Shown in pieces: positions 7,011 through 13,293 of a stretch of DNA of 31,040 nt. Both the position numbers and the translations under genes were made by a program. Origin of the DNA: Bacillota bacterium (GTDB lineage: Bacteria; Bacillota; Sulfobacillia; Thermaerobacterales; RSA17); NCBI GenBank assembly GCA_017577485.1, contig PKRI01000025.1, forward strand, positions 1 through 31,040, written 5' to 3'. Each line of letters opens with the position of its first letter. Within the stretch, counting starts at the first letter, position 1. The notes beneath the pieces are model-generated. The model was not told the origin of the DNA. It made no database searches and worked only from the letters and a program-made list of their open reading frames with translations.

Positions 7011-8677
7011 CGCGCGCGAACGCTGCGGGCTCCCTGAGCCCCGACATCCCGTACGTGCCGGCCGGCAGCCGGCGCATCATCCTGGCATACCTGACCCTGG
7101 CCATGGTCGCCCTGGCCCTGGGCGGCCTGGTCGGGCCCTTCCAGGCGCTGAACTCCATCGGCGTCAACCTCTACGACTACCTGCCCGTGACGTCGTACTA
7201 CCACGGCCTCACGCTGCACGGCGTGCTGCTGGTCCTGGTCTGGACCACCTTCTTCATCGCCGGTTTCCTCAGCCTGGTGACCATCCACGGCTTCCAGCGG
7301 CCGCTGTCGTCGCGGGGCCTGGAACGGCTGGCGTTCTGGTCCATGACCCTGGGCCTGCTGGTGGCGGCGGTGCCCATCCTGCTGAACCGCGCGACGGTCC
7401 TGTTCACCGCCTACCCGCCGCTGCGGGCGCACCCGGCGTTCTACATCGGCCTGGCGCTGGTGGTCATCGGCACCTGGCTGCTGTCGGCCAACGTGTTTCT
7501 GACCTACCGGGACTGGCGGCGTGAGAATCCCGGCAAGCGGACGCCGCTGATCGCGTTCGGCGCCATGGTCACGCTGGCCATGTGGGACCTGGCGTCCCTG
7601 GGCATCGCGGTGGAGTTCGTGGCGCTGCTGATCCCGTGGTCGCTGGGCCTGGTCGAGGGCACCAACGTGCTGCTGGCCCGGTCGCTGTTCTGGTTCACGG
7701 GCCATCCCATCGTGTACTTCTGGCTGCTGCCCACCTACCTGTCGTGGTACTTCATGATGCCCAAGCAGGTGGGCGGCAAGCTGTTCAGCGAGTCGCTGGC
7801 GCGGCTGGCGTTCCTGCTGTTCATCCCGATGTCGCTGCCGGTCGGGTTCCACCACCAGTACACGGACCCCGGCGTGCCGACCTCGTGGAAGCTGGTCCAC
7901 GCGTTCTTCACGTTCGTGGTCTTCTTCCCCAGCGCGTTGACCATGTTCACGGTGCTGGCGTCGCTGGAGACCGGCGGGCGCGCCCGCGGCGGCAAGGGCG
8001 CGGTGGGCTGGTTCTTCCGGCTGCCCTGGAAGGACCCGTCGGTGACGGCCCAACTGCTGGCCATGATCCTGTTCGCCCTGGGCGGGATCAGCGGCCTGAT
8101 CAACGCCTCGTACAACCTGAACCTGTCGGTCCACAACACCCTGTGGGTGGTGGGCCACTTCCACCTGACCGTCGGGACCGCCGTGACGCTGTCGTTCATG
8201 GGCATCACGTACTGGCTGATCCCGTACCTGACGGGCCGCGCGCTGTACTCGCCCGGCATGGCGAGGCTGCAGGCGTGGTTGTGGTTCATCGGCATGGCGC
8301 TGATGGGCCGCGGGCAGCACTGGCTGGGCATCCTGGACGCGCCGCGCCGGACGATGCTGAGCGACGCGCCCTACTACGCGGCGGAGTGGCTCACGCCGTC
8401 GTACCTGGTGGCGGCCGGCGGCATCGTGCTGACCGTCAGCGGCTTCCTGTACCTGCTGAACATGGCGCTGACGGCGTGGGCGTCGCGGGTGCCGGCCCAG
8501 GTGGAGGTGCCCATGGCCGAGCCGCTGCAGGACGAGGCGGCCATGCCCGTCGCCCTGGACCGCCTGCGGCCCTGGGTGGTCGGCAGCGCGATCCTGACGG
8601 CGGCGGCCTGGGTGCCGATGCTGTGGTACATGACGGTCGCCCACCCGTGGACGATCCGCGGGTTCACCATGTGGTGA
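7007..8677 (+). CDS. Cytochrome c oxidase subunit I, ba3 type (B-family heme-copper oxidase)
   Basis: 556 residues, about 13 TM helices. Reduces O2 to water and pumps protons. All metal ligands are visible: a low-spin heme His in YYHGLTLHG (His66 or His71) with His386, heme a3 His384 (VGHFHLT), CuB His233 (FTGHPIVYFWLLP), His282 and His283 (FHHQYTDP). Tyr237 is placed for the His-Tyr crosslink. These numbers coincide closely with those of Thermus ba3 as I remember them. The D-channel motif of A-type oxidases is absent, as expected for B-type. No subunit III, heme A synthase or assembly gene is adjacent. B-type enzymes have high oxygen affinity and are common in thermophiles. A strong terminator follows. 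Confidence 0.96.
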   Translation: MTRANAAGSLSPDIPYVPAGSRRIILAYLTLAMVALALGGLVGPFQALNSIGVNLYDYLPVTSYYHGLTLHGVLLVLVWTTFFIAGFLSLVTIHGFQRPLSSRGLERLAFWSMTLGLLVAAVPILLNRATVLFTAYPPLRAHPAFYIGLALVVIGTWLLSANVFLTYRDWRRENPGKRTPLIAFGAMVTLAMWDLASLGIAVEFVALLIPWSLGLVEGTNVLLARSLFWFTGHPIVYFWLLPTYLSWYFMMPKQVGGKLFSESLARLAFLLFIPMSLPVGFHHQYTDPGVPTSWKLVHAFFTFVVFFPSALTMFTVLASLETGGRARGGKGAVGWFFRLPWKDPSVTAQLLAMILFALGGISGLINASYNLNLSVHNTLWVVGHFHLTVGTAVTLSFMGITYWLIPYLTGRALYSPGMARLQAWLWFIGMALMGRGQHWLGILDAPRRTMLSDAPYYAAEWLTPSYLVAAGGIVLTVSGFLYLLNMALTAWASRVPAQVEVPMAEPLQDEAAMPVALDRLRPWVVGSAILTAAAWVPMLWYMTVAHPWTIRGFTMW

Positions 8678-8700
8678 CGTGGGTCGGGGATGCGAGGTGC

Positions 8701-8738
8701 GGGGCCGCAGGTCAGCCTGCGGCCCCGCTGTTTTGTTT
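8701..8738 (+). terminator. Rho-independent terminator of the oxidase operon
   Basis: Perfect 11-bp stem GGGGCCGCAGG / CCTGCGGCCCC with a TCAG loop, followed by GCTGTTTTGTTT. It lies 24 bases after the subunit I stop codon. Confidence 0.93.
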
Positions 8739-8793
8739 GGGCTTGGAGCGGTGCAGCGGTTAAGGCCCCCGGAGCCCTTATCACCTGGACGCC

Positions 8794-8993
8794 GTGCAAT
8801 GTAAGCGCCCTATCTCGCTTATCCTGAGCTCCGGGGCCCCGCTCGTGCATTGGAAGACGGATAGGGCTCTTAGAACGCGGCGAACGATACCGGCGGCGGC
8901 CGGAACCCCGCAGTTAAGAGCGGTTTGATTTTTCTAATGCACCAAGAGGCGGCCCGGGCCGCAGTTAAGAAGGAAAAGGCGCTTCTAATGCAC
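8794..8993. repeat. 200-bp dyad array of four 29-bp sites (array 1)
   Basis: Four 29-bp sites: 8794-8822 (-), 8845-8873 (-), 8914-8942 (+), 8965-8993 (+). Written from the GTGCA end, they share GTGCA at 1-5, T at 7, usually AAG at 10-12, and TTA(A) at 26-29, with a variable centre. Starts are 51, 69 and 51 bp apart. The second array at 21200-21399 has exactly the same orientations and distances. Spacers (22, 40, 22 bp) are GC-rich and not conserved; the last one contains a 14-bp perfect palindrome (8949-8962). The array fills the gap between the oxidase terminator and the ttuA stop, only 6 bases from the latter. There is no coding sequence inside. Function unknown. The rest of 8739-8793 shows only a degenerate partial copy near 8751. 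Confidence 0.85.
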
Positions 8994-8999
8994 GGGGTT

Positions 9000-10049
9000 C
9001 TAGTTGACGGCGCCCGCTTCCGATGCCGGTTCCGCCTCCGGTGCCGCTGCGGGTCCCGCCTGGGACACCGGGGCCCCGGGCGTCGACCGCTGCGCGCCCG
9101 CCGGCGACGAGTCCATCGCGGCACCGCCGCCGGGCTGCTCCAGTTGATCCAGCAGCAGGGCGGTCATACGGCAGAAGGCGCAGACGTCGCCGGGCGTCGG
9201 CTGTCCGCAGTAGCGGCACGACCGCAGGTCCGGCCGCTCCTCGACCTTCAGCTGCGAGCGCCCCTGCTGGTAGAACTGGAACAGGAACTGGTGCTTGCTG
9301 CCCGGCGACTGCTGCTCCAGGCGGTTGAGCAAGTCCTTGTAGACGTGCGACGTGGCGCCCACGGCGTGGGGGCATTCCTCCACGATGTAGTCCACGCCGG
9401 TGAGGACCGCGTAGGCCGCCGTCTCCCGCTCCGTCAGCCGCACCAGCGGCTTGACCTTGCGGACGAACCCGCGGCCGCCGGGAAGCACCGGCCACTGCCG
9501 CGCCAGGTACGACATGTTCCAGCGGAGCACGTTGCCCAGCAGCACCGCGGCTTCGTCGTCCAGGTTGTGGCCGGTGGCCACCACGTCGTAGCCCCGGTCC
9601 ACGGCTACCTTATTGAAGATGTACCGCTTGCTGAGGCCGCAGGCCGAGCAGGGCGGGCGGCGGACCCGGTCCCTGGCCTCGTCGACGTCAAAACCGTACG
9701 CGGCCTTCAGGGACACCACGTGCAGGTCCGCGCCCAGCGGGGCGGCCCGCTGCTGGTGGAAGCGGCGCACCTTCTCCGTAGAGGCCGCGCTGTAGTCGCC
9801 GATGCCCAGGTCGATGTAGAGGGCGTCGGCCCGGTAGCCCAGGTGGAGCAGCACCTCCCAGAGGACCAGGCTGTCCTTGCCGCCGGAAACAGCCACCAGG
9901 ATGCGGTCGTCGGGGCCGAACATGCGGAACTGCTCGATGGCCCGCCGGACCTGCCCCTGGAAGAACTCGACGAAGTGCTCGCGGCAGAAGGCGGCGTTGT
10001 GGCGGCGCAGGTCGATGACGGCCTTGCCCCGGCACTTGATGCACCTCAC
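9000..10049 (-). CDS. ttuA: tRNA-5-methyluridine(54) 2-sulfurtransferase (TtuA)
   Basis: 349 residues. TtuA-type TtcA-family enzyme that replaces O2 of m5U54 in the T-loop with sulfur, a modification that stabilises tRNA at high temperature. The N-terminal zinc finger uses Cys3, Cys6, Cys22 and His25. The PP-loop is SGGKDS at 55-60. The Fe-S ligands are Cys134 and Cys137 (PPCSACG) and Cys226 (EECPHA). A C-terminal zinc finger uses Cys278, Cys281, Cys290 and Cys293. The spacing matches Thermus TtuA closely. A 50-residue Ala/Pro-rich tail follows that the family normally lacks. The start GTG at 10049 overlaps the ttuB-like stop (GTGA) and uses a GGAGGG site inside that gene. The partner is the sulfur carrier encoded immediately upstream. 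Confidence 0.92.
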   Translation of the reverse strand: MRCIKCRGKAVIDLRRHNAAFCREHFVEFFQGQVRRAIEQFRMFGPDDRILVAVSGGKDSLVLWEVLLHLGYRADALYIDLGIGDYSAASTEKVRRFHQQRAAPLGADLHVVSLKAAYGFDVDEARDRVRRPPCSACGLSKRYIFNKVAVDRGYDVVATGHNLDDEAAVLLGNVLRWNMSYLARQWPVLPGGRGFVRKVKPLVRLTERETAAYAVLTGVDYIVEECPHAVGATSHVYKDLLNRLEQQSPGSKHQFLFQFYQQGRSQLKVEERPDLRSCRYCGQPTPGDVCAFCRMTALLLDQLEQPGGGAAMDSSPAGAQRSTPGAPVSQAGPAAAPEAEPASEAGAVN

Positions 10050-10252
10050 CGGCCCGACCCTCCCGAGATGGCCGGCCGGATCTCCACCTCGACATCGCCC
10101 TCCACCACGTCGTCGGGGGTCAGCAGGGTGTCGCCGCAGATGACGATGACGGTTTCCGGGTTGATGTTCAGTTCCTCCAGGATGCTGCGGACGCTGCGGC
10201 GGCCCTCGAAGCGCCACTCCCTGGGCTGCGGGATGCGCATGAAGATCCGCAC
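10046..10252 (-). CDS. ttuB: ThiS/MoaD-like sulfur carrier protein (TtuB-like)
   Basis: 68 residues from GTG 10252, chosen because GGGGGTGAT (a near-perfect anti-SD match) lies 5 bases upstream; ATG 10273 would add seven residues without a ribosome binding site. A ubiquitin-like beta-grasp pattern is visible: RRSVRSILEELNI, ETVIVICGDTLLTPDDVVEGDVEVEI. Carriers of this kind are activated at a C-terminal Gly-Gly, as thiocarboxylate. Here the C-terminus is ISGGSGR, so three residues follow the Gly-Gly (64-65). If this is the real carrier it must be trimmed before activation, as known for some JAMM-processed carriers. Gene overlap with ttuA assigns it to tRNA thiolation. Confidence 0.82.
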   Translation of the reverse strand: MRIFMRIPQPREWRFEGRRSVRSILEELNINPETVIVICGDTLLTPDDVVEGDVEVEIRPAISGGSGR

Positions 10253-10322
10253 GTGGATCACCCCCTGTGTCATCGTACCGCAACGGGTACGCCGCTGCAG
10301 GCCAGCGCGCAGCAGGATCGCG

Positions 10323-10388
10323 GCGGCAGGTGTGCGGCAGGTGTGCGGCAGGCCTGGGGCAGGCCCGCGGCAGGCCTGCGGCAGGCCC
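10323..10388. repeat. 11-bp tandem repeat, six units
   Basis: Six head-to-tail copies of GCGGCAGG plus a variable three-base end (TGT, TGT, CCT, CCC, CCT, CCC); the fourth copy starts GG instead of GC. A degenerate seventh begins at 10389. It lies 71 bp upstream of the ttuB-like start, between that gene and the terminator of the peptide gene. The period equals about one helical turn. No promoter hexamers were recognised here. Confidence 0.85.
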
Positions 10389-10463
10389 ACGGTGGGATCG
10401 TGGCGGGCCCGCTGTGGAACCGCGGAGGGGGCGCGGCGGCGCCGCACCGGCACCCCCGCACAA

Positions 10464-10499
10464 CAGAAAAGCCCCCGCGATTCGCGGGAATCGCGGGGG
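10464..10499 (-). terminator. Rho-independent terminator of the regulator/peptide unit
   Basis: Perfect 12-bp stem (10472-10483 with 10488-10499) and a 4-nt loop. On the minus strand it is followed by GCTTTTCTGTTGT. It lies 26 bases after the stop of the small peptide gene, closing the regulator-peptide transcription unit. Confidence 0.92.
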
Positions 10500-10524
10500 G
10501 CACCGCATGGGACAGGGCTCAGAC

Positions 10525-10677
10525 CTACTTGATGCAGGGAGGAGCGATGTCCGGAAGCGAGCAGCCCATGGGCCTGACCACGAAGCCGGGACCCGCGGCT
10601 GCCGACAGGCCCGCCACGCCGAGGATGAGGCCTGCCACCAGGGACAAGGTCACCAGGAACTTCCAGGCGCGCTGCAC
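10525..10677 (-). CDS. Small secreted peptide, candidate signalling pro-peptide
   Basis: 50 residues from GTG 10677, with AAGGAGGG 6 bases upstream. The N-terminus is a classical Sec signal: basic QRAWK, a hydrophobic core FLVTLSLVAGLILGVAGL, then SAAA before Gly29, a good signal-peptidase I site. The predicted mature part is 22 residues, GPGFVVRPMGCSLPD followed by IAPPCIK, with two Cys (39 and 48) that could form a disulfide loop. The gene starts 16 bases after the stop of the HTH-TPR regulator, on the same strand, and is followed by a terminator. This is the order seen in RRNPP-type quorum-sensing pairs, where the exported peptide is matured, re-imported through an oligopeptide permease and bound by the TPR domain. 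No sequence match to a known pheromone is claimed; a bacteriocin or an unrelated secreted peptide is possible. Confidence 0.75.
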   Translation of the reverse strand: MQRAWKFLVTLSLVAGLILGVAGLSAAAGPGFVVRPMGCSLPDIAPPCIK

Positions 10678-10693
10678 GTGCTTCCCTCCTTCC

Positions 10694-12007
10694 TCAGAAA
10701 AACGCGTCCCGGTCGAGGGAGGCTTCCAGGGCGTCCAGCGCCTCGGTGAGGTCGCCCGTCCGCCCTGCCGTGAGCACCAGCCGCAGACGCTCCACAAGCA
10801 GGCACCGCTGCAGGGTCACGGGCAGATCTTCCCGCCGCAGCACCTCTTCCAGAAGCCCGGCGGCCTCGGCAACAGCCCCCCGTTGCCGGAGAAGGCGCAC
10901 CCGCAGCCACGCTGTTTCCCCGTCCAGGGACGGGTCCCAGTACCCCCCCACACGGTCGGCCTCGGCCAGCCACGCCTCGGCTTGGTCCAGATCACCTCGC
11001 TCCATGGCGCAGCGGGCCAACTCGTTGCACACCGCGCGGGGCACGCCGCCCCCACACACCCCGTAGAGGCGCCACGCCTCGCGCTGATAAGCCTCGGCCT
11101 CGTCCCACCGGCCCGCCAGCCGGGCCAGCACACCCAGGTTGTTCAGCACCCGCACCCGGTCACTGTCCGACAGATCGGCCAGTTCCAGGACGTGCTTCAG
11201 TAGAGCCTCGGCCTCTTGCAAGTGTCCGGTGCCCATCTCGGCCACGGCCCGGGCCATGTACAGCGGCCCGGACCAGGCCTCGGGCATGTCGTACCGGCGC
11301 CACAATTCATCGGCCTGCCGGTACAGGAACCACGCGCCGTGAACGTTCCGCTCCCGCAGCAGCGCCAGGCTCAGGTTCTGCACGATGCGCCGGTGCAGGT
11401 CGACGACCCGGTCGCGTGGATCGGGCGTGTCGCCCGGCGCGATGAACTGCACGATGCGGAACGCCTCGTACAGCGACTCCCTGGCCAGCTGGCGCCGGCC
11501 CAGGTTCAGCGCCACGGTGCCCACCTGGTAGTAGGCCCGGGCCAGGGCGTAGCGCCGCGACGGGGTCCGCTGGCGCTCGGCCAGCGCCTGCATGTAGGCG
11601 GCGAGAGCCTCCTCCGTGCGGCCCTCGTGGAACCGCAGCATGCCCACCGTTTCCAGGTGCTCGGCCCGGTAGCGGCCGCGGGCGTCGGCGGAGGGCTCGT
11701 CCAACACGCGGCGGCCCACCGTATCCACCAGGCGCCATGCCGCCTCCAGGCGGCCCCGGGAGGCCAGTTCCCGGGCAAAGGCCAGCCACTGCTGATAGCT
11801 GACCGGGGCAGCCAGGTAGGCGTCGACCACGTCGTCGACGGGAACGCCCAGGCGGTCGGCCAGACCGGCCAGGACATCGGCGGTGGGCAGCCGCACTCCC
11901 CGCTCCAGGTCGCTCAGGTGGACCCGGGAGCAGATGCCTTCGGCCGCCTGGACCTGGGTCAGTCCCCGCCGCTCGCGCCAGGTCTTGAGAAGGTGCCCGA
12001 TATTCAC
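10694..12007 (-). CDS. HTH-TPR transcriptional regulator, candidate RRNPP-like peptide receptor
   Basis: 437 residues from GTG 12007, preceded by GAGAGGAAC; the frame extends further upstream without a better site. Residues 4-58 are an XRE-type helix-turn-helix (LLKTWRERRGLTQVQAAEGI, then SRVHLSDLERGVRLPTADVL). Residues about 70-430 are helical and TPR-like, with repeats such as ARAYYQVGTVALNLGRRQLA, RVLNNLGVLARLAGRWDEAE and ELARCAMERGDLDQAEAWLA. This architecture is shared by PlcR, NprR, Rgg and AimR, which are controlled by short peptides. The gene for a small secreted peptide follows directly. HTH-TPR proteins also occur without peptides, so the function is inferred from context. Two copies of TGCGACAC lie in the promoter region and may be its own operator. 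Confidence 0.88.
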   Translation of the reverse strand: MNIGHLLKTWRERRGLTQVQAAEGICSRVHLSDLERGVRLPTADVLAGLADRLGVPVDDVVDAYLAAPVSYQQWLAFARELASRGRLEAAWRLVDTVGRRVLDEPSADARGRYRAEHLETVGMLRFHEGRTEEALAAYMQALAERQRTPSRRYALARAYYQVGTVALNLGRRQLARESLYEAFRIVQFIAPGDTPDPRDRVVDLHRRIVQNLSLALLRERNVHGAWFLYRQADELWRRYDMPEAWSGPLYMARAVAEMGTGHLQEAEALLKHVLELADLSDSDRVRVLNNLGVLARLAGRWDEAEAYQREAWRLYGVCGGGVPRAVCNELARCAMERGDLDQAEAWLAEADRVGGYWDPSLDGETAWLRVRLLRQRGAVAEAAGLLEEVLRREDLPVTLQRCLLVERLRLVLTAGRTGDLTEALDALEASLDRDAFF

Positions 12008-12045
12008 TGAGCGTTGTTCCTCTCCCACCCGGCCTGTCCCTGGCT

Positions 12046-12105
12046 GTGTCGCATTTAACATACGGCCGTGGAACCCTTGTCTGACGGGCATTCTTTCGTG
12101 TCGCA
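12046..12105 (-). promoter_or_regulatory. Direct repeat upstream of the HTH-TPR gene
   Basis: The 8-mer TGCGACAC (minus strand) occurs at 12053-12046 and 12105-12098, 52 bp apart, about five helical turns. A weak -10-like TATGTT lies near 12063-12058 between them. These are candidates for an operator of the HTH-TPR regulator; no experimental analogue is known to me. The rest of the divergent region to 12243 includes GATAAT near 12168-12173, a possible -10 for the HD-GYP gene, without a clear -35. Confidence 0.35.
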
Positions 12106-12243
12106 ACTTGCATGTTCCAGCCCGCCGCAAGAACGGGGAAATGTCGAAACGGATACAAAAACGGCTCCGATAATGGTTTCAAGGGCAGCCCGGCCACCTA
12201 CCGCTCTGCGGCAGTGGACGCTCCCGGGTGAGGGGGAACTGGC

Positions 12244-13293
12244 ATGCTTCGACGGCAACGCGGTGGGGAGCCGGTTCGCCGGCTTTGGCCCGACACCGAC
12301 CTATTTCCCGCAATAGGCGCCGCCGGTCCTGCCGCCGGGCCCATCGGGCCCACCCGGCCCGCGGGGTCCGGACGGTACGGCACACCCACCGGGCTCACCA
12401 GGCCCGCCGGGCTTGACGGGTTCGCCGGTTTGGCCGGGATCGCCGGGCCCGCCGAGTCCGAAGTCATGGACCGCAGCCGGCTGGTGCGCCGGTTCCTTAA
12501 GGCCGTGGCCGCCCAGCACGGCCTCACGACCATCCATTCCGAGGCCACCGCCCGGTTCGCGGGCCTGATCGCCCGGGCCCTGGGCCTGCCCTCGGACGAC
12601 ATCGTGCGCATCGAATCGGCGGCGCTGCTGCATGACGTGGGCAAGGTGGCGGTACCCCGGGAGATCCTGTTGAAGCCCGGTCCCCTGACTGAAGAGGAGT
12701 GGAAGGTGATCCGCCGTCACCCGGTGGAGTCGGCGCGGATGGTGTCGGCAGTGCCGCAGTTCAAGGACCTGGTGCAGGCCATCCTGCACCACCATGAGGC
12801 CTGGGACGGCAGCGGGTATCCTGACGGCCTTCGGGGGACCGAGATCCCCCTGGCGGCGCGGATCCTGGCGGTGGCCGACGCCTGGGACGCCATGACGTCG
12901 GACCGTCCTTACCGGCCGGCGCTGGACCCCAGGGAGGCGGCCCGCCGCCTGCTGGAGGCCCGCGGCCGCCAGTTCGACCCGGATGTGGTGGACGCGTTCC
13001 TGGCCGCCATGGGTTACGACCGCCCGGCCCGCACCGCAGGCGCCGACCTTGTGACCACCGGCCGCACCGCCGGCGACCGCGCCGCTGACCCGGCCGCGCT
13101 TGGGGCCGCCGCGGGCGTCTGGCTGCCGGCGGTTATCGTGAGGCCGGATCCCGGAGGGGCAGGGCTGCCTCGGCCCGCAGTTCCGCCGCCAGGTCCTGCC
13201 GCTCCCACGGCAGGTCCAGGTCAGGCCGGCCGAAATGGCCGTACGCCGCCACCGGCAGGTAAATCGGGCGGCGCAGGTCAAAGCGCCGGATGA
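12244..13293 (+). CDS. HD-GYP domain protein (putative cyclic-di-GMP phosphodiesterase)
   Basis: 349 residues from ATG 12244, which has GAGGGGGAA 6 bases upstream; ATG 12466 would give only the domain but has no ribosome binding site. Residues 22-72 are a collagen-like Gly-X-Y stretch (GLT-RPA-GLD-GFA-GLA-GIA) with a 9-base DNA periodicity. Residues 75-255 form the HD-GYP domain: His98, HD at 130-131 (LLHDVGKVAVP), HHHEAWDGSGYPDGLRG with GYP at 191-193, and VADAWDAMTSDRPYRPAL. HD-GYP enzymes hydrolyse cyclic-di-GMP or related dinucleotides with a metal centre. No sensory domain is attached. About 95 C-terminal residues are low-complexity Pro/Ala/Gly, and the last 161 bases overlap metK on the opposite strand. 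Confidence 0.88.
   Translation: MLRRQRGGEPVRRLWPDTDLFPAIGAAGPAAGPIGPTRPAGSGRYGTPTGLTRPAGLDGFAGLAGIAGPAESEVMDRSRLVRRFLKAVAAQHGLTTIHSEATARFAGLIARALGLPSDDIVRIESAALLHDVGKVAVPREILLKPGPLTEEEWKVIRRHPVESARMVSAVPQFKDLVQAILHHHEAWDGSGYPDGLRGTEIPLAARILAVADAWDAMTSDRPYRPALDPREAARRLLEARGRQFDPDVVDAFLAAMGYDRPARTAGADLVTTGRTAGDRAADPAALGAAAGVWLPAVIVRPDPGGAGLPRPAVPPPGPAAPTAGPGQAGRNGRTPPPAGKSGGAGQSAG

Noticed and set aside
6971..8644. Long open frames antisense to the oxidase subunit I gene, and similar ones opposite the transporter genes
   Set aside because: They mirror genes with full motif sets; the low stop-codon density of GC-rich DNA explains them.
8751..8788. A fifth, upstream copy of the 29-bp site (GTGCAGCGGTTAAGG...)
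   Set aside because: It only matches if two bases are inserted, and its distance (43 bp) breaks the 51-bp rule; array 2 has no equivalent.
8794..8993. Interpretation of the 29-bp sites as a dif/Xer site or CRISPR repeats
   Set aside because: Sites occur in both orientations with unconserved unequal spacers, which excludes CRISPR. The TTA blocks are too far apart for the two 11-bp arms and 6-8-bp centre of dif, and several copies occur.
8794..8993. Interpretation as an insertion-sequence remnant or ordinary MITE
   Set aside because: No target-site duplication flanks either array, and the interior sequence is not shared between the two copies; a transposition origin with later divergence cannot be fully excluded.
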